The position numbers and the translations under genes were made by a program. Positions 1 to 10,788 of a stretch of DNA of 64,000 nt are shown one piece after another. The DNA lies in contig NZ_BCZA01000004.1 of assembly GCF_001598475.1 (NCBI RefSeq), positions 1-64,000 on the forward strand, read 5' to 3'. Origin of the DNA: Pantoea agglomerans NBRC 102470. Its GTDB lineage: Bacteria > Pseudomonadota > Gammaproteobacteria > Enterobacterales > Enterobacteriaceae. Positions within the stretch are counted from its first letter, which is position 1. The number at the start of each line of letters is the position of its first letter. The notes under the pieces are model-generated. The model ran no database searches. It saw only the letters and a program-made list of their open reading frames with translations, and was not told the origin of the DNA.

Positions 1-471
<471 letters not shown>

Positions 472-623
472 AAGTTTGATTTGCTTAAACAAGTTAAGCG
501 GTGCTCATCTGTAAAACGTCATAATGAATTTCATTATGTGTTCACTCGTGAGGCTTGATATTTTTTACGTCCGGAGACGCTGATATCAATCCTGCGAGTG
601 CCCACACAGATTGTCTGATAAAT

Positions 624-635
624 TGTTAAAGAGCA
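624..635 (-). promoter_or_regulatory. rrn leader boxA antitermination site
   Basis: The minus strand reads TGCTCTTTAACA in the transcribed leader between P2 and the 16S gene. This is the enterobacterial rrn boxA, bound by the NusB-S10 complex so that RNA polymerase resists Rho. The surrounding leader is near-identical to the E. coli rrn leader as I know it. Confidence 0.85.
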
Positions 636-674
636 GTGCGAACAGTGCGTTAGCGTCCTGTCGCGAGGTGGCGT

Positions 675-702
675 ATATTACGCTTTCCTCCTGCAGAGTC
701 AA
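675..702 (-). promoter_or_regulatory. rrn P2 promoter
   Basis: On the minus strand a TTGACT -35 (697-702) and a TAATAT -10 (675-680) are separated by 16 bp. The sequence and position match rrn P2, the weaker and less growth-regulated of the two rRNA promoters. Confidence 0.88.
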
Positions 703-793
703 CCTCTATTTCAGAAGTTTTTCTCCGGCGGCGCAGTCTCCTGTGCCTCCTGACCCGTTTTCCGTTTCCGGTTTGCCGTGTCAGTGGAGGCGC

Positions 794-821
794 ATTATAG
801 GGAACGGCTCAGATAGCGCAA
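794..821 (-). promoter_or_regulatory. rrn P1 promoter
   Basis: On the minus strand a TTGCGC -35 (816-821) and a TATAAT -10 (794-799) are 16 bp apart, followed by a GC-rich discriminator (GCGCC), the hallmark of stringently controlled P1. The A/T-rich bases just upstream (about 822-845) fit an UP element. Fis sites, expected further upstream, could not be judged by eye. Confidence 0.85.
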
Positions 822-905
822 GTGCAAATTGAGACTTTTTTACTGACCGTTCACTTTGCACTCAAAAGGAGTATTAAATAAGCAAAAACCCCTCAAAAGG
901 GCAAA

Positions 906-930
906 AAAAACGGGCCAGAGGCCCGTTTTT
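906..930 (-). terminator. clpB intrinsic terminator
   Basis: An inverted repeat (GGGCC / GGCCC with flanking A/T tracts) lies 13 bases past the clpB stop. On the minus strand it forms AAAACGGGCC-TCT-GGCCCGTTTT, a typical hairpin with a U tract, and it separates clpB from the rrn P1 region. Confidence 0.85.
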
Positions 931-942
931 CATTCCACACCC

Positions 943-3516
943 TTACTGATGTGCAGTAATGATGTTGTTCTCCACATCCATTTCGATGGTTTTGCCTGGC
1001 ACCAGCGAACCGGCAAGGATCTGCTGAGCCAGCGGGTTCTCGATCTGCTGCTGTATCGCACGTTTCAGCGGACGTGCACCGTAGACCGGATCATATCCGT
1101 TCTCCGCCAGCAGTTTGATCGCATCATCAGAGATGTGCAGCTGATAACCCCGTTCATCCAGACGTTTGTACAGCCGCTGCAGCTGAATCTGCGCAATGGA
1201 CGCAATATGTTTCTCAGCCAGCGGATGGAACACCACCACCTCATCAATACGGTTGACGAACTCAGGACGGAAATGCTGTCCGACCACACCCATCACGATA
1301 TCTTTCATTTCCGGGTAGCTGAGATTGCCGAACCGCTCCTGGATTAAATCTGATCCCAGGTTAGAGGTCATAATCACCACGCTGTTACGGAAATCGACCG
1401 TGCGGCCCTGCCCATCCGTCAGACGCCCATCATCCAGCACCTGCAGCAGAATGTTAAAGACATCAGGATGCGCTTTCTCTACTTCATCCAGCAGGATGAC
1501 CGAATAAGGCCGACGGCGCACAGCTTCGGTCAGATAACCGCCCTCTTCATAGCCGACATAACCCGGAGGTGCACCCACCAGCCGTGATACTGAGTGTTTT
1601 TCCATAAATTCAGACATGTCGATACGAACCATCGCATCGTCACTGTCGAACAGGAAGTTAGCCAGCGCTTTACACAACTCCGTCTTACCGACCCCGGTTG
1701 GCCCCAGGAACAGGAAGGAACCGATAGGCCGGTTTGGATCAGAAAGGCCTGCGCGACTACGGCGAATAGCATTCGATACCGCCTCAACCGCTTCATCCTG
1801 TCCGATAACCCGGCCATGTAAGTCCTGCTCCATGCGCAGTAACTTATCGCGCTCACCTTCCATCATTCGTGCGACCGGAATACCGGTCCAGCGTGCCAGC
1901 ACATCGGCAATCTCCACATCGGTTACCCGGTTACGCAGTAACTTCATGGTCTTGCCTTCGGCCTGAGTCGCTGCGGCTAACTGTTTTTCCAGTGCCGGAA
2001 TTTTACCGTACTGCAGCTCTGACATCTGAGCGAGGTCACCCTGGCGACGTGCCTGCTCTAAATTCAGACGCGCCTGCTCAAGTTCCGCTTTAATGTTCTG
2101 CGTGCCGGACAGCGAGGCTTTCTCTGTCTTCCACTCATCTTCCAGCTCGGCGTATTCGCGCTCTTTCTGGTTGAGCTCGGTTTCCAGCATCTCAAGACGC
2201 TTGATGCTGGCATCGTCCGCCTCTTTCTTCAGCGCCTGCTGCTCCAGCTTCAGCTGAATGATACGGCGCTCAAGGCGATCCAATGACTCCGGCTTCGAGT
2301 CCATCTGCATACGAATGCTGGAAGCTGCTTCATCGATCAGGTCAATCGCTTTATCCGGCAGCTGCCGATCAGCAATATAACGATGAGACAGGGTCGCCGC
2401 CGCAACAATCGCCGGGTCAGTGATCTGCACATGGTGATGCAGTTCATAACGTTCTTTCAGACCACGCAGAATGGCGATGGTATCTTCCACACTCGGCTCA
2501 GCCACAAAGACTTTCTGGAAACGACGCTCCAGCGCGGCATCTTTTTCAATGTACTGGCGATATTCGTCAAGCGTAGTGGCACCCACACAGTGCAGTTCAC
2601 CACGCGCCAGCGCAGGTTTAAGCATATTGCCGGCGTCCATCGCACCGTCCGCTTTACCGGCTCCCACCATGGTGTGCAGCTCGTCGATAAACAGAATGAC
2701 GTTGCCTTCCTGTTTCGACAGGTCACTCAGTACGCCTTTCAGACGCTCTTCGAATTCACCGCGATATTTCGCCCCGGCCACCAGCGCACCCATATCCAGT
2801 GCCAGTACCCGACGTCCTTTCAGACCCTCAGGCACTTCACCATTGATGATGCGCTGCGCCAGCCCTTCGACAATCGCGGTTTTACCCACGCCAGGTTCAC
2901 CAATCAGTACCGGATTGTTTTTGGTACGGCGCTGCAGAACCTGGATGGTGCGGCGAATCTCTTCGTCACGACCGATGACCGGGTCGAGTTTGCCCTTCTC
3001 TGCCCGCTCGGTCAGGTCGATAGTGTATTTTTTTAAAGCCTGGCGCTGATCTTCAGCCCCCTGATCGTTCACGTTGTCTCCTCCCCGCATCTGTTCAATC
3101 GCACTGGTGATTTTTTCGCGCGTTGCGCCCGCTGCTTTGAGCAGATCGGCCAGTGAGCCCCGCGATTCCAGCGCGGCCAGAACAAATAATTCGGATGAAA
3201 TAAAGTTATCGTTGCGCTTCTGCGCCAGCTTGTCGCACAGGTTTAATACCCGGACGAGGTCAGATGAGGGTTGTACATCGCCTTCGCTGCCTTCAACTTG
3301 TGGCAGGCGATCAATAGCCTGCTCAACCTGAGCGCGAAATGGCGTAACGTCGACACCGGCCGAAGTCAGTAAAGGTGAAACCGATCCGCCTTCCTGTTTG
3401 AGCAATGCGCTCATCAGATGCAGAGGTTCGATGAATTGATTGTCGTGTCCCAGAGCGAGGGACTGCGCGTCGGCGAGAGCCAGCTGAAATTTATTAGTAA
3501 GACGATCCAGACGCAT
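943..3516 (-). CDS. clpB: ATP-dependent disaggregase ClpB
   Basis: ClpB is the cytosolic Hsp100 chaperone that, with DnaK-DnaJ-GrpE, pulls proteins out of heat-induced aggregates. The 857 residues equal the E. coli length. An N-terminal Clp repeat domain is followed by AAA module 1 (Walker A GEPGVGKT near residue 206), the coiled-coil middle domain (about 410-525) and AAA module 2 (Walker A GPTGVGKT near 605). The start [10 protein letters not shown] was chosen over one four codons upstream because GGAGG lies 4 bases ahead of it. A sigma-32-like promoter precedes it and an intrinsic terminator follows. Confidence 0.98.
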   Translation of the reverse strand: MRLDRLTNKFQLALADAQSLALGHDNQFIEPLHLMSALLKQEGGSVSPLLTSAGVDVTPFRAQVEQAIDRLPQVEGSEGDVQPSSDLVRVLNLCDKLAQKRNDNFISSELFVLAALESRGSLADLLKAAGATREKITSAIEQMRGGDNVNDQGAEDQRQALKKYTIDLTERAEKGKLDPVIGRDEEIRRTIQVLQRRTKNNPVLIGEPGVGKTAIVEGLAQRIINGEVPEGLKGRRVLALDMGALVAGAKYRGEFEERLKGVLSDLSKQEGNVILFIDELHTMVGAGKADGAMDAGNMLKPALARGELHCVGATTLDEYRQYIEKDAALERRFQKVFVAEPSVEDTIAILRGLKERYELHHHVQITDPAIVAAATLSHRYIADRQLPDKAIDLIDEAASSIRMQMDSKPESLDRLERRIIQLKLEQQALKKEADDASIKRLEMLETELNQKEREYAELEDEWKTEKASLSGTQNIKAELEQARLNLEQARRQGDLAQMSELQYGKIPALEKQLAAATQAEGKTMKLLRNRVTDVEIADVLARWTGIPVARMMEGERDKLLRMEQDLHGRVIGQDEAVEAVSNAIRRSRAGLSDPNRPIGSFLFLGPTGVGKTELCKALANFLFDSDDAMVRIDMSEFMEKHSVSRLVGAPPGYVGYEEGGYLTEAVRRRPYSVILLDEVEKAHPDVFNILLQVLDDGRLTDGQGRTVDFRNSVVIMTSNLGSDLIQERFGNLSYPEMKDIVMGVVGQHFRPEFVNRIDEVVVFHPLAEKHIASIAQIQLQRLYKRLDERGYQLHISDDAIKLLAENGYDPVYGARPLKRAIQQQIENPLAQQILAGSLVPGKTIEMDVENNIITAHQ

Positions 3517-3553
3517 AATTCCTCCCATTACAGGTCAAAATGCTACTGGAGAT

Positions 3554-3582
3554 TAAATGAGGTCATCCCTCAAAATTTCAAG
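3554..3582 (-). promoter_or_regulatory. clpB heat-shock (sigma-32) promoter
   Basis: The minus strand carries CTTGAA (3577-3582), a 14-bp spacer, then CCTCATTTA (3554-3562), close to the sigma-32 consensus CTTGAAA / CCCCATnT and to the E. coli clpB promoter. It lies about 40 bp ahead of the clpB start codon. This implies heat-shock induction. Confidence 0.75.
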
Positions 3583-3641
3583 GTTAATGACCTGAGATTT
3601 GAGTAAAAAATACGCTAACTGGACCGTCTTATGGCGTAAGG

Positions 3642-4370
3642 TTATAACAGCCAGATCAAAGTTGCCATACGCCCGGTGATCCCATCGCGGCGGAAAGAGA
3701 AGAAATCGTCGCGCTGCGTAAAGGTACAACGGCTGCTGGCGCTGACTGAATTCACGCCCGCTGCCTGTAGTCGCATCTGCGCCAGCAGGCCGATGTCGGC
3801 GTAAAAGCGGTCACCTGATGGACGGAAAGCCTGCACAGCCCTGTGATCCTGAGCCATAAAGGCCTGACGGACTTCGGCGCCGACCTCAAACGCATCAGGT
3901 CCGATTGCCGGTCCAAGCCAGGCATGAATCTGATCAGGTGGCGAACGAAACTGCGCCAGCGTATTTTCCAGTACACCCGCACAAAGTCCGCGCCAGCCTG
4001 CATGTGCCGCCGCCACTTCCGTGCCATCCTGCGAACAGAACAGGACCGGAAGACAGTCAGCGGTCATGATGGCGCAGACAACACCGGGCTGATCGGTAAT
4101 ACAGGCATCAGCACGTAATGGCGTACTTCCCCCTGCAGTCAGACGCACAACCTCAGTGCCATGAACCTGATCCAGCCACTGCGGCATGGCAGGTAAACCC
4201 GCCTCTTCCAACAGCAACTGCCGGTTACGCGCCACCGCATCCGGATTATCTCCCACATGCCCGCCGAGATTCAGTGCATCCCAGGGCGATGTGCTGATGC
4301 CGCCCTGTCGCTGCGTCGAGCAGGCCCGAACGCGTGACGGAGCGGGCCATTGAGGAGTCATCAGATTCAT
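3642..4370 (-). CDS. pgeF: Peptidoglycan editing factor / laccase-domain protein PgeF (YfiH)
   Basis: This is a 242-residue member of the DUF152 (YfiH) family. In E. coli PgeF removes wrongly built UDP-MurNAc-L-Ser precursors and so keeps L-Ala in peptidoglycan; older annotations call it polyphenol oxidase. The family metal-site motifs TADCLPVLF and HAGWRGLCAG (middle of the protein) and the C-terminal RDDFFSFRRD..TGRMA are intact. The ATG start shares one base with the rluD stop (TGATG), so the pair is translationally coupled, as in E. coli. Confidence 0.93.
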   Translation of the reverse strand: MNLMTPQWPAPSRVRACSTQRQGGISTSPWDALNLGGHVGDNPDAVARNRQLLLEEAGLPAMPQWLDQVHGTEVVRLTAGGSTPLRADACITDQPGVVCAIMTADCLPVLFCSQDGTEVAAAHAGWRGLCAGVLENTLAQFRSPPDQIHAWLGPAIGPDAFEVGAEVRQAFMAQDHRAVQAFRPSGDRFYADIGLLAQMRLQAAGVNSVSASSRCTFTQRDDFFSFRRDGITGRMATLIWLL

Positions 4371-5347
4371 CACCAATTCAACTGGTCTTTAAATTCTTCA
4401 GTGTCTGCTTTTAACGCCGCGATTAAATCAACCATGTCCTGCGGAAGCGCAGCATGGAATTCCATTTCAATACCGCTGATGGGGTGATAGAGGCGCAACA
4501 TCGTGGCGTGCAGTGCCTGACGATCGAAACCGCGCAGCGTAGTAATAAATGCTTCAGACGCGCCTTTTGGCGGACGCGGACGGCCACCGTAAAGCGGATC
4601 GCCCACCAGCGGATGGCTGATGTGAGACATATGCACACGGATCTGGTGAGTACGACCGGTTTCCAGACGCAGGCGCAGACGGGTATGGGCCCGGAAGTGC
4701 TCCATGATGCGGTAATGCGTGACCGCCGGTTTACCCATTGGGTGTACCGCCATGTGGGTGCGTTTGGTTGAGTGACGGCTGATAGGCTGCTCAACGGTGC
4801 CGCCCGCAGTCATGTTGCCAATCGCAACCGCTTCATATTCGCGGGTGATTTCGCGACGCTGCAGCGAGTCCACCAGATGCGTCTGAGCCGGAACGGTTTT
4901 CGCGACCACCATTAAGCCGGTGGTGTCTTTATCCAGCCGGTGTACGATGCCCGCGCGCGGCACATCCATAATCGCCGGATAGTGATGAAGTAAGGCGTTT
5001 AACACCGTGCCATCCGGATTACCGGCGCCAGGGTGAACCACGAAGTCGCGTGGTTTGTTGATGACAATAATGTCTTCATCTTCATAAACGATGTCGAGTG
5101 GCAGATTCTGCGGTTCCCAGCGCTGCGCCTCCTCGATCTCAGCGTCAATCGCGACCAGCTCGCCGCCCAGCACTTTTTCTTTGGGTGTATCGACCATGAC
5201 GCCGTTTACAGTAACGCGACGATCGAGGATCCACTCTTTTATGCGAGAACGTGAATAATCAGGGAACAATTCCGCCAAAGTCTGATCTAAGCGTTGTCCG
5301 AGTTGTGATTCGGATACCGTTGCGGTGAGTTGAACTTGTTGTGCCAT
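4370..5347 (-). CDS. rluD: 23S rRNA pseudouridine(1911/1915/1917) synthase RluD
   Basis: RluD makes the three pseudouridines in helix 69 of 23S rRNA, late in 50S assembly. The 325 residues hold an N-terminal S4-like RNA-binding domain (about 18-80, with SRSRIKEWI) and a RluA-type catalytic domain with the motif HRLDKDTTGL near residue 136, whose Asp is the catalytic residue. It starts at the ATG at 5347 and is divergent from bamD; pgeF follows with a one-base overlap. Confidence 0.97.
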   Translation of the reverse strand: MAQQVQLTATVSESQLGQRLDQTLAELFPDYSRSRIKEWILDRRVTVNGVMVDTPKEKVLGGELVAIDAEIEEAQRWEPQNLPLDIVYEDEDIIVINKPRDFVVHPGAGNPDGTVLNALLHHYPAIMDVPRAGIVHRLDKDTTGLMVVAKTVPAQTHLVDSLQRREITREYEAVAIGNMTAGGTVEQPISRHSTKRTHMAVHPMGKPAVTHYRIMEHFRAHTRLRLRLETGRTHQIRVHMSHISHPLVGDPLYGGRPRPPKGASEAFITTLRGFDRQALHATMLRLYHPISGIEMEFHAALPQDMVDLIAALKADTEEFKDQLNW

Positions 5348-5476
5348 ATACAGCTTCTTCGTTAACGTTGGGTTTTCACGGCGATGCCGTTTAATATAAT
5401 GTGCTATCGTACCTGGTCATTACCGGGAGCTATACGGACAGCTTCCGCCATAACATTTGAGGATAATCACTTCGTC

Positions 5477-6208
5477 ATGACGCGTATGAAACATCTGGTG
5501 GCTGCTGCCACACTGAGCCTGGCACTTGTTGGTTGTTCCGGCTCAAATGACGCGGTACCGGACAGCCCGCCTTCTGAAATCTATGCTACAGCGCAGCAAA
5601 AGCTGCAGGACGGTAACTTTAAAGCTGCGATTAAGCAACTGGAAGCGCTGGATAATCGTTATCCGTTCGGTCCTTATTCGCAGCAGGTGCAGCTGGATTT
5701 AATCTACGCGTACTATAAAAATGCCGATCTGCCCCTGGCGCAGGCTGCCATTGCTCGCTTTATGCGTCTGAACCCCACGCATCCGAACATTGACTATGTC
5801 ATCTATATGAAAGGTCTGACGGACATGGCGCTGGATGACTCCGCGCTGCAGGGCTTCTTTGGTATTGATCGTTCTGACCGCGATCCGACGCACGCTCGTG
5901 ATGCTTTCCGCGACTTCTCTCAGCTGCTGCGGAGTTACCCGAACAGCCAGTATGCGGCTGATGCTCAGAAACGCCTGGTCTATCTGAAAGACCGTCTGGC
6001 TAAATATGAGCTGTCAGTGGCGCAATTCTATACTAAGCGTGAGGCTTATGTCGCGGTTGTTAACCGTGTCGAAGGTATGATGCGCGATTATCCGGATACG
6101 CAGGCAACACACGATGCCCTGCCGCTGATGGAGAATGCTTACCGCAATCTGCAGCTGAACGCTGAAGCCGATAAAGTGGCGAAAATCATTGCAGCTAACA
6201 AAAGCTGA
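5477..6208 (+). CDS. bamD: Outer membrane assembly lipoprotein BamD
   Basis: BamD is the essential lipoprotein of the BAM complex, which folds beta-barrel proteins into the outer membrane. The start [11 protein letters not shown] matches E. coli; the open frame extends 31 codons further upstream but that part is not conserved. A signal peptide ends in the lipobox LALVGC (Cys 19), followed by TPR-type helical repeats ([20 protein letters not shown], then [17 protein letters not shown]). The product is 243 residues. It is transcribed divergently from rluD and closed by a strong terminator. Confidence 0.97.
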   Translation: MTRMKHLVAAATLSLALVGCSGSNDAVPDSPPSEIYATAQQKLQDGNFKAAIKQLEALDNRYPFGPYSQQVQLDLIYAYYKNADLPLAQAAIARFMRLNPTHPNIDYVIYMKGLTDMALDDSALQGFFGIDRSDRDPTHARDAFRDFSQLLRSYPNSQYAADAQKRLVYLKDRLAKYELSVAQFYTKREAYVAVVNRVEGMMRDYPDTQATHDALPLMENAYRNLQLNAEADKVAKIIAANKS

Positions 6209-6231
6209 TAGTCAGACAGATTTCCAGCCAT

Positions 6232-6264
6232 AAAAAAAGCAGCCTCTCAGGGCTGCTTTTTTTT
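6232..6264 (+). terminator. bamD intrinsic terminator
   Basis: AAAAAAAGCAGCC-TCTCA-GGCTGC followed by eight T residues lies 24 bases past the bamD stop. It is a near-perfect hairpin with flanking A and T tracts. Confidence 0.92.
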
Positions 6265-6489
6265 GCTCACAGAACAGTCAGATTTGGATCTGATCTCAGC
6301 GAGCTAACTCATCAAGCATGCCGTGTTAATCGTTTCGCTTCAAGCCATTTCGGCCAGTTTCTCTGCCTTTCTCACAGAATGTTGTGACTGACAAAAAGTG
6401 ACATTTTTTCGTGATCGAAATCCCACATTGAACGCTTTTTCGCGCTATGCTGAGAAGACCAAGACGGAAATGACAGAGAGGTAAGAACG

Positions 6490-6825
6490 ATGATTCTGAA
6501 CATTACCAGTAAACAAATGGACATCACTCCGGCAATCCGAAGCCATGTTGAAGACCGTCTCGCCAAGCTCGAAAAATGGCAAACCGACCTGATTAATCCG
6601 CATATTGTCCTTTCCAAAGAGCCCAAAGAATTCGTGGCTGACGCCACTATTAACACACCTAACGGGACTCTGGTGGCCAGCGCCAAGCACGATGATATGT
6701 ATACCGCTATCAACGATTTGATTGCCAAGCTCGAGCGTCAGCTGAATAAAGTTCAGCACAAGTCTGAAGCACGCCGCGCCAGTGCCAGCGTGAAAGACAT
6801 CATTCCCGCCGACGAAGAGTCCTGA
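6490..6825 (+). CDS. raiA: Ribosome-associated inhibitor RaiA (protein Y)
   Basis: RaiA binds the 30S A and P sites during cold shock and stationary phase, stabilising 70S and blocking translation. The 111 residues match E. coli RaiA along their length ([42 protein letters not shown]). An SD-like GAGAGGTAAG lies before the ATG. It has its own terminator, so it is a single-gene unit. In E. coli it is linked to starvation signalling, of interest here because rpoS is interrupted. Confidence 0.97.
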   Translation: MILNITSKQMDITPAIRSHVEDRLAKLEKWQTDLINPHIVLSKEPKEFVADATINTPNGTLVASAKHDDMYTAINDLIAKLERQLNKVQHKSEARRASASVKDIIPADEES

Positions 6826-6846
6826 TTTTCTTAACGTTGTTTCTTA

Positions 6847-6869
6847 ACGCGCCTGCGGGCGCGTTTTTT
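6847..6869 (+). terminator. raiA intrinsic terminator
   Basis: ACGCGCC-TGC-GGGCGCGT with six T residues lies 21 bases past the raiA stop. Confidence 0.9.
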
Positions 6870-6927
6870 ATTGACAGCTTTTAAGCAGTACGGTTACTCT
6901 CAGGTCACTCTCTTTTCGGACATGACA

Positions 6928-6975
6928 ATGAAACCTGATCTGTTTTTCTTCGCTTTCTTTTTTACCTTCCCCTGA
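6928..6975 (+). CDS. pheL: phe operon leader peptide PheL
   Basis: This 15-codon reading frame translates as [15 protein letters not shown], with seven Phe codons, against [15 protein letters not shown] in E. coli. Ribosome stalling at these codons when Phe-tRNA is scarce prevents the attenuator at 7023-7051 from forming, so pheA is transcribed. An in-frame ATG two codons upstream (6922) is an alternative start. It is too short for ordinary gene finders. Confidence 0.95.
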   Translation: [15 protein letters not shown]

Positions 6976-7022
6976 ACGGGAGGCCATTCGTCGTGTGAAA
7001 ATGAAAGCGAAGACGAACACCG

Positions 7023-7051
7023 AAGCCTCCCAACCGGGAGGCTTTTTTTTT
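7023..7051 (+). terminator. pheA attenuator terminator
   Basis: AAGCCTCCC-AACC-GGGAGGCTT plus a nine-T tract lies between pheL and pheA. The stretch GGGAGGCC at about 6979-6986, just past the pheL stop, can compete for the CCTCCC arm as an antiterminator, as in the classic pheA attenuator. Confidence 0.93.
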
Positions 7052-7073
7052 GGATAGCATACAGGTGAGCCCT

Positions 7074-8237
7074 ATGAATCCCGATAATCCATTGCTGGCG
7101 CTACGCGACAAAATCAGCGCCGTGGATAAAAAACTTCTGACGCTGCTGGCCGAGCGTCGTTTGCTGGCAGTGGAAGTTGCACAAGCGAAACTGGCGACGC
7201 ATCGCCCGATTCGGGATGTGGAGCGCGAACGCGCGCTACTGGAGAATCTCATCGTGCTGGGAAAGGCACACAACCTGGATGCGCACTACATCACCCGTCT
7301 GTTCCAGCTGGTAATTGAAGATTCCGTGCTGACTCAGCAAGCGCTGCTGCAAAAAAACCTCAACCATCCCCATGCGCATGCCGCCCGTATCGCCTTCCTG
7401 GGCCCGAAAGGCTCTTATTCGCATCTTGCAGCACGCAACTACGCGTCGCGCCATTTCGATAGCATGGTGGAGTGTGGCTGCCTGAAGTTTCACGACATCA
7501 TCAAACAAGTCGAAAATGGCGTAGCTGATTACGCCGTGATGCCGATTGAGAATACCAGTTCAGGCTCGATCAACGATGTCTACGATCTGCTGCAACAGAC
7601 CAGCCTCTCAATCGTGGGCGAGCTGACATTGCCTATCGACCATTGCGTATTGGTGAATGGCCCCACCGATCTTCAGCAGATTGAGACGGTTTACAGCCAT
7701 CCTCAACCGTTCCAGCAGTGCAGCCAGTTTATTAATCGTTTCCCGCACTGGAAAATCGAATATACCGAGAGTACTGCGGCAGCGATGGAGAAAGTGGCTG
7801 CGCTCAACTCACCTAAGGTGGCGGCGCTGGGCAGTGAGGCCGGCGGCGAACTCTATCAGTTGCAGGTGCTGGAACGTAATCTGGCGAATCAGCAGCAGAA
7901 CCACACCCGCTTTATCGTGCTGGCCCGCAAAGCAATCGAGGTTTCTGACCAGGTGCCAGCGAAAACCACGCTGATTATGGCAACCGGCCAGCAGGCGGGT
8001 GCGCTGGTCGACGCGCTGCTGGTACTGCGTCAGCACAACCTGATTATGAGCAAGCTGGAGTCCCGCCCGATTAATGGTAATCCGTGGGAAGAGATGTTTT
8101 ACATTGATGTGCAGGGCAACCTGCAATCAGAGCGGATGCAGCAGGCGCTGCAGGAATTACAGACCATGACCCGCTCTCTGAAGGTACTGGGCTGTTACCC
8201 CAGCGAAAATGTGGTGCCCGCTGAACCTGGCGAATAA
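7074..8237 (+). CDS. pheA: Bifunctional chorismate mutase / prephenate dehydratase PheA (P-protein)
   Basis: PheA converts chorismate to prephenate and then to phenylpyruvate, the committed steps to phenylalanine. The 387 residues comprise an AroQ chorismate mutase domain (1-90, [20 protein letters not shown]), a prephenate dehydratase domain (about 105-285, with [11 protein letters not shown] and the catalytic-site TRF of [12 protein letters not shown]) and an ACT-type regulatory domain (about 299-376, [15 protein letters not shown]) that binds Phe for feedback inhibition. Start [10 protein letters not shown] matches the family. Expression is set by the pheL attenuator. Confidence 0.97.
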   Translation: MNPDNPLLALRDKISAVDKKLLTLLAERRLLAVEVAQAKLATHRPIRDVERERALLENLIVLGKAHNLDAHYITRLFQLVIEDSVLTQQALLQKNLNHPHAHAARIAFLGPKGSYSHLAARNYASRHFDSMVECGCLKFHDIIKQVENGVADYAVMPIENTSSGSINDVYDLLQQTSLSIVGELTLPIDHCVLVNGPTDLQQIETVYSHPQPFQQCSQFINRFPHWKIEYTESTAAAMEKVAALNSPKVAALGSEAGGELYQLQVLERNLANQQQNHTRFIVLARKAIEVSDQVPAKTTLIMATGQQAGALVDALLVLRQHNLIMSKLESRPINGNPWEEMFYIDVQGNLQSERMQQALQELQTMTRSLKVLGCYPSENVVPAEPGE

Positions 8238-8244
8238 AAAGAAG

Positions 8245-8273
8245 AAAAAAGGCATCCAACTGGATGCCTTTTT
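8245..8273. terminator. Bidirectional terminator between pheA and tyrA
   Basis: AAAAAAGGCATCC-AAC-TGGATGCC followed by five T residues serves the convergent pheA (plus) and tyrA (minus), both of which stop within about 25 bases of it. Confidence 0.88.
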
Positions 8274-8293
8274 CATTGATGGATGGCTGTCAT

Positions 8294-9415
8294 TTATGGG
8301 CGGCTGTCATTGGCCGATCGCAACAGGCTTCGGCTTTCGACCAGGAAGCGTTTTGCGTGATCGCCAAACCACTGTTCAACCCGGTTAAAGCTGGCGATAA
8401 ACGCCTGCTTGTCGCCCTGCTCCAGCAGCGCAATCGCTTCACCAAACCGCTGGTAATAGCGTTTTATCAGCGCCAGATTACTCTCTGAAGACATGATGAT
8501 ATCCGCATAGAGTTGCGGATCCTGAGCGAACAACCGCCCCACCATCGCCAGTTCAAGCCGGTAAATGGGCGACGAGAGCGCCAGCAGCTGATCCAGATTG
8601 ACGTTCTCTTCGGCTAAATGCAGACCATAAGCGAAGGTAGCAAAGTGACGCAGCGCCTGAATGAATGCCATGTTCTGGTCATGCTCAACAGCGCTGATAC
8701 GATGCAGACGCGCACCCCAGACCTGAATCTGCTCCAGGAACCACTGATACGCTTCCGGTTGTCTTCCATCACACCAGACCACCACCTGTTTTGCCAGGCT
8801 GCCGCTGTCCGGGCCAAACATCGGATGCAGACCCAGCACAGGCCCGTTATGGGCAGCCAGCATTGCCTGCAGAGGCCGGTTTTTGACCGACGCCAGATCG
8901 ACCAGAATACAATCTTCCGGCAGTGGTGGCAGTTGGGCAATCACCTGCTCGGTCAGGTGAATCGGCACGCTAATGATCACCATTCCGGCATCGCTGAGCA
9001 GAGTCTCAGCCTGAGGCCAGTCCTCTTTATCCAGCGTTTTAACCGTGTAGCCTGATAGCCCGAGCATTTTTTCAAACAGCCGGCCCATCTGGCCCTTACC
9101 ACCGACAATCACCACCGGGCGCAGTTCAGGACAGAGGGTTTTAAAGCCTTTGTCATTCTCGCTGGTATAGGATTCCCGCATTACGCGACGCAGCACATCC
9201 TCAATCAGATCCGGTGGTACGCCGAGCGCTTCGGCCTCTTTGCGACGCGAAGCCAGCATCGACGCTTCACGCTCAGGCACATAGATAGGCAGGCCGTAAC
9301 GGCTCTTCACTTCACCTACTTCGGCCACCAGTTCCAGTCGCTTAGCCAGCAGATCCAGCAGCGCTTTATCAACACTGTCAATTTGATCGCGTAACGCGGT
9401 CAGTTCAGCCACCAT
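8294..9415 (-). CDS. tyrA: Bifunctional chorismate mutase / prephenate dehydrogenase TyrA (T-protein)
   Basis: TyrA turns chorismate into prephenate and then, with NAD+, into 4-hydroxyphenylpyruvate for tyrosine. The 373 residues equal the E. coli length: AroQ chorismate mutase domain (1-90, [19 protein letters not shown]) and dehydrogenase domain with the NAD-binding glycine motif [13 protein letters not shown] near residue 103. It lies 5 bp behind aroF in the same operon, as in E. coli, where TyrR with tyrosine represses both. Confidence 0.97.
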   Translation of the reverse strand: MVAELTALRDQIDSVDKALLDLLAKRLELVAEVGEVKSRYGLPIYVPEREASMLASRRKEAEALGVPPDLIEDVLRRVMRESYTSENDKGFKTLCPELRPVVIVGGKGQMGRLFEKMLGLSGYTVKTLDKEDWPQAETLLSDAGMVIISVPIHLTEQVIAQLPPLPEDCILVDLASVKNRPLQAMLAAHNGPVLGLHPMFGPDSGSLAKQVVVWCDGRQPEAYQWFLEQIQVWGARLHRISAVEHDQNMAFIQALRHFATFAYGLHLAEENVNLDQLLALSSPIYRLELAMVGRLFAQDPQLYADIIMSSESNLALIKRYYQRFGEAIALLEQGDKQAFIASFNRVEQWFGDHAKRFLVESRSLLRSANDSRP

Positions 9416-9420
9416 TGCTC

Positions 9421-10500
9421 TTACACCTCTTGTGACAGACGCGCCGACAGCACTCCCTGCAGATCCTGATGCATTTCACGCAGCAACGTTTCGGTCACTT
9501 CCCAGTTGATGCATGCATCGGTTACGGAAACGCCATACTTCATTTCGCTGCGTGGCTGCTCAGAAGACTGGTTACCTTCATTGATATGGCTTTCCAGCAT
9601 CAAACCAATGATTGAACGGTTCCCGTCTTTGATCTGCGCAATAGCGGATTCCGCTACGCCAGGCTGACGGCTGTAGTCTTTGTTCGAATTACCATGGCTG
9701 CAATCTATCATTAAGGCTGGACGCAGTCCCGCCTTGAGCATCTCTTTTTCACACTGCGCGACATCTTCAGGACCGTAGTTCGGCGCTTTGCCGCCACGCA
9801 GGATCACGTGACCATCCGGATTGCCCTGAGTCTGCAGCAGGCAGACCTGACCGGCCTGATTAATCCCGACAAAACGGTGTGGCATTGCGGCTGCACGCAT
9901 GGCGTTGATTGCCGTTCCCAGACTGCCATCGGTGCCATTTTTAAAGCCTACCGGCATCGACAGGCCCGAGGCCATTTCACGGTGCGTCTGCGATTCAGTG
10001 GTACGGGCGCCAATGGCAGACCAGCTGAACAGGTCGCCCAGATATTGCGGACTATTGGGATCCAGCGCTTCAGTGGCCAGAGGCAAACCCATTTCAACCA
10101 GGTTCACCAGCAGCTGGCGCGCAATGTGCAGACCCGCTTCCATATCAAACGAGTTATCCATGAAAGGATCGTTGATTAGCCCTTTCCAGCCGACGGTGGT
10201 ACGAGGTTTTTCAAAATAGACGCGCATCACGATAAAGAGCTGATCTTTCAGCTCTTCGGAAAGGGTTTGCAGACGACGAGCATAGTCCAGTGCCACTTCG
10301 GTATCGTGAATTGAGCAGGGTCCGCACACTACCAGCAGACGCGGATCGCGGCCGGCAATAATGTCAGAGATGGTCTGGCGCGACGCCGCGACCTGATCCT
10401 GCTGTTCAGTGGTCAGTGGAAACTTCGCTTTCAGCTCTTCAGGCGTGATTAATACCTGTTCACCGGCGATATGCACATTGTTCAGCGCGTCTTTTTGCAT
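9421..10500 (-). CDS. aroF: 3-deoxy-7-phosphoheptulonate synthase, Tyr-sensitive type (AroF)
   Basis: AroF condenses phosphoenolpyruvate with erythrose 4-phosphate, the first step of the shikimate pathway. The 359 residues align to AroF throughout ([45 protein letters not shown]). Coupling to tyrA marks it as the tyrosine-regulated isozyme rather than AroG or AroH. The start [11 protein letters not shown] matches E. coli; an in-frame ATG at 10533 has an equally good SD (GAGGAG) and would add 11 residues, so the start is not settled. Confidence 0.94.
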   Translation of the reverse strand: MQKDALNNVHIAGEQVLITPEELKAKFPLTTEQQDQVAASRQTISDIIAGRDPRLLVVCGPCSIHDTEVALDYARRLQTLSEELKDQLFIVMRVYFEKPRTTVGWKGLINDPFMDNSFDMEAGLHIARQLLVNLVEMGLPLATEALDPNSPQYLGDLFSWSAIGARTTESQTHREMASGLSMPVGFKNGTDGSLGTAINAMRAAAMPHRFVGINQAGQVCLLQTQGNPDGHVILRGGKAPNYGPEDVAQCEKEMLKAGLRPALMIDCSHGNSNKDYSRQPGVAESAIAQIKDGNRSIIGLMLESHINEGNQSSEQPRSEMKYGVSVTDACINWEVTETLLREMHQDLQGVLSARLSQEV

Positions 10501-10587
10501 GATGGCGATCCTTTGGCTCGTATTGGCAGTCATGGACTCCTCACTGAGGAATGCAAATACTGTATCACAGACAATACATAGCGCAAT

Positions 10588-10619
10588 ATTATATGTACAC
10601 TTTTATTACCACGGATCAA
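10588..10619 (-). promoter_or_regulatory. Putative aroF promoter with overlapping TyrR-like box
   Basis: The minus strand has a TATAAT -10 (10588-10593). A TTGATC (10614-10619) lies 20 bp away, a long spacing, so the -35 is uncertain. Between them TGTACA-N6-TTACCA (10594-10611, read on the plus strand) resembles the TyrR box TGTAAA-N6-TTTACA with one arm weak. Overlap of box and promoter is what TyrR repression of aroF would need. Confidence 0.5.
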
Positions 10620-10700
10620 GAAGGGTGCGAAATATACTTAAAATAAACAATAAAATCATGCATATAATAAAAAGCTCAACCACAAAAAACCAAACGCAAT

Positions 10701-10718
10701 TGTACAAATAAGTTTACA
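10701..10718. promoter_or_regulatory. Strong TyrR-box candidate
   Basis: TGTACAAATAAGTTTACA matches the TyrR consensus TGTAAA-N6-TTTACA at 11 of 12 specified positions. It lies about 200 bp upstream of the aroF start and 70 bp upstream of the divergent GNAT gene. E. coli aroF also has multiple TyrR boxes upstream; which gene this one controls is not shown by the sequence. Confidence 0.6.
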
Positions 10719-10788
10719 GTTGAGGTTATTGCCTTTCTGCTACCCACAGGCAGAATAAAAGAATCATTCTGTTCGCGCTGAGAGAGTT

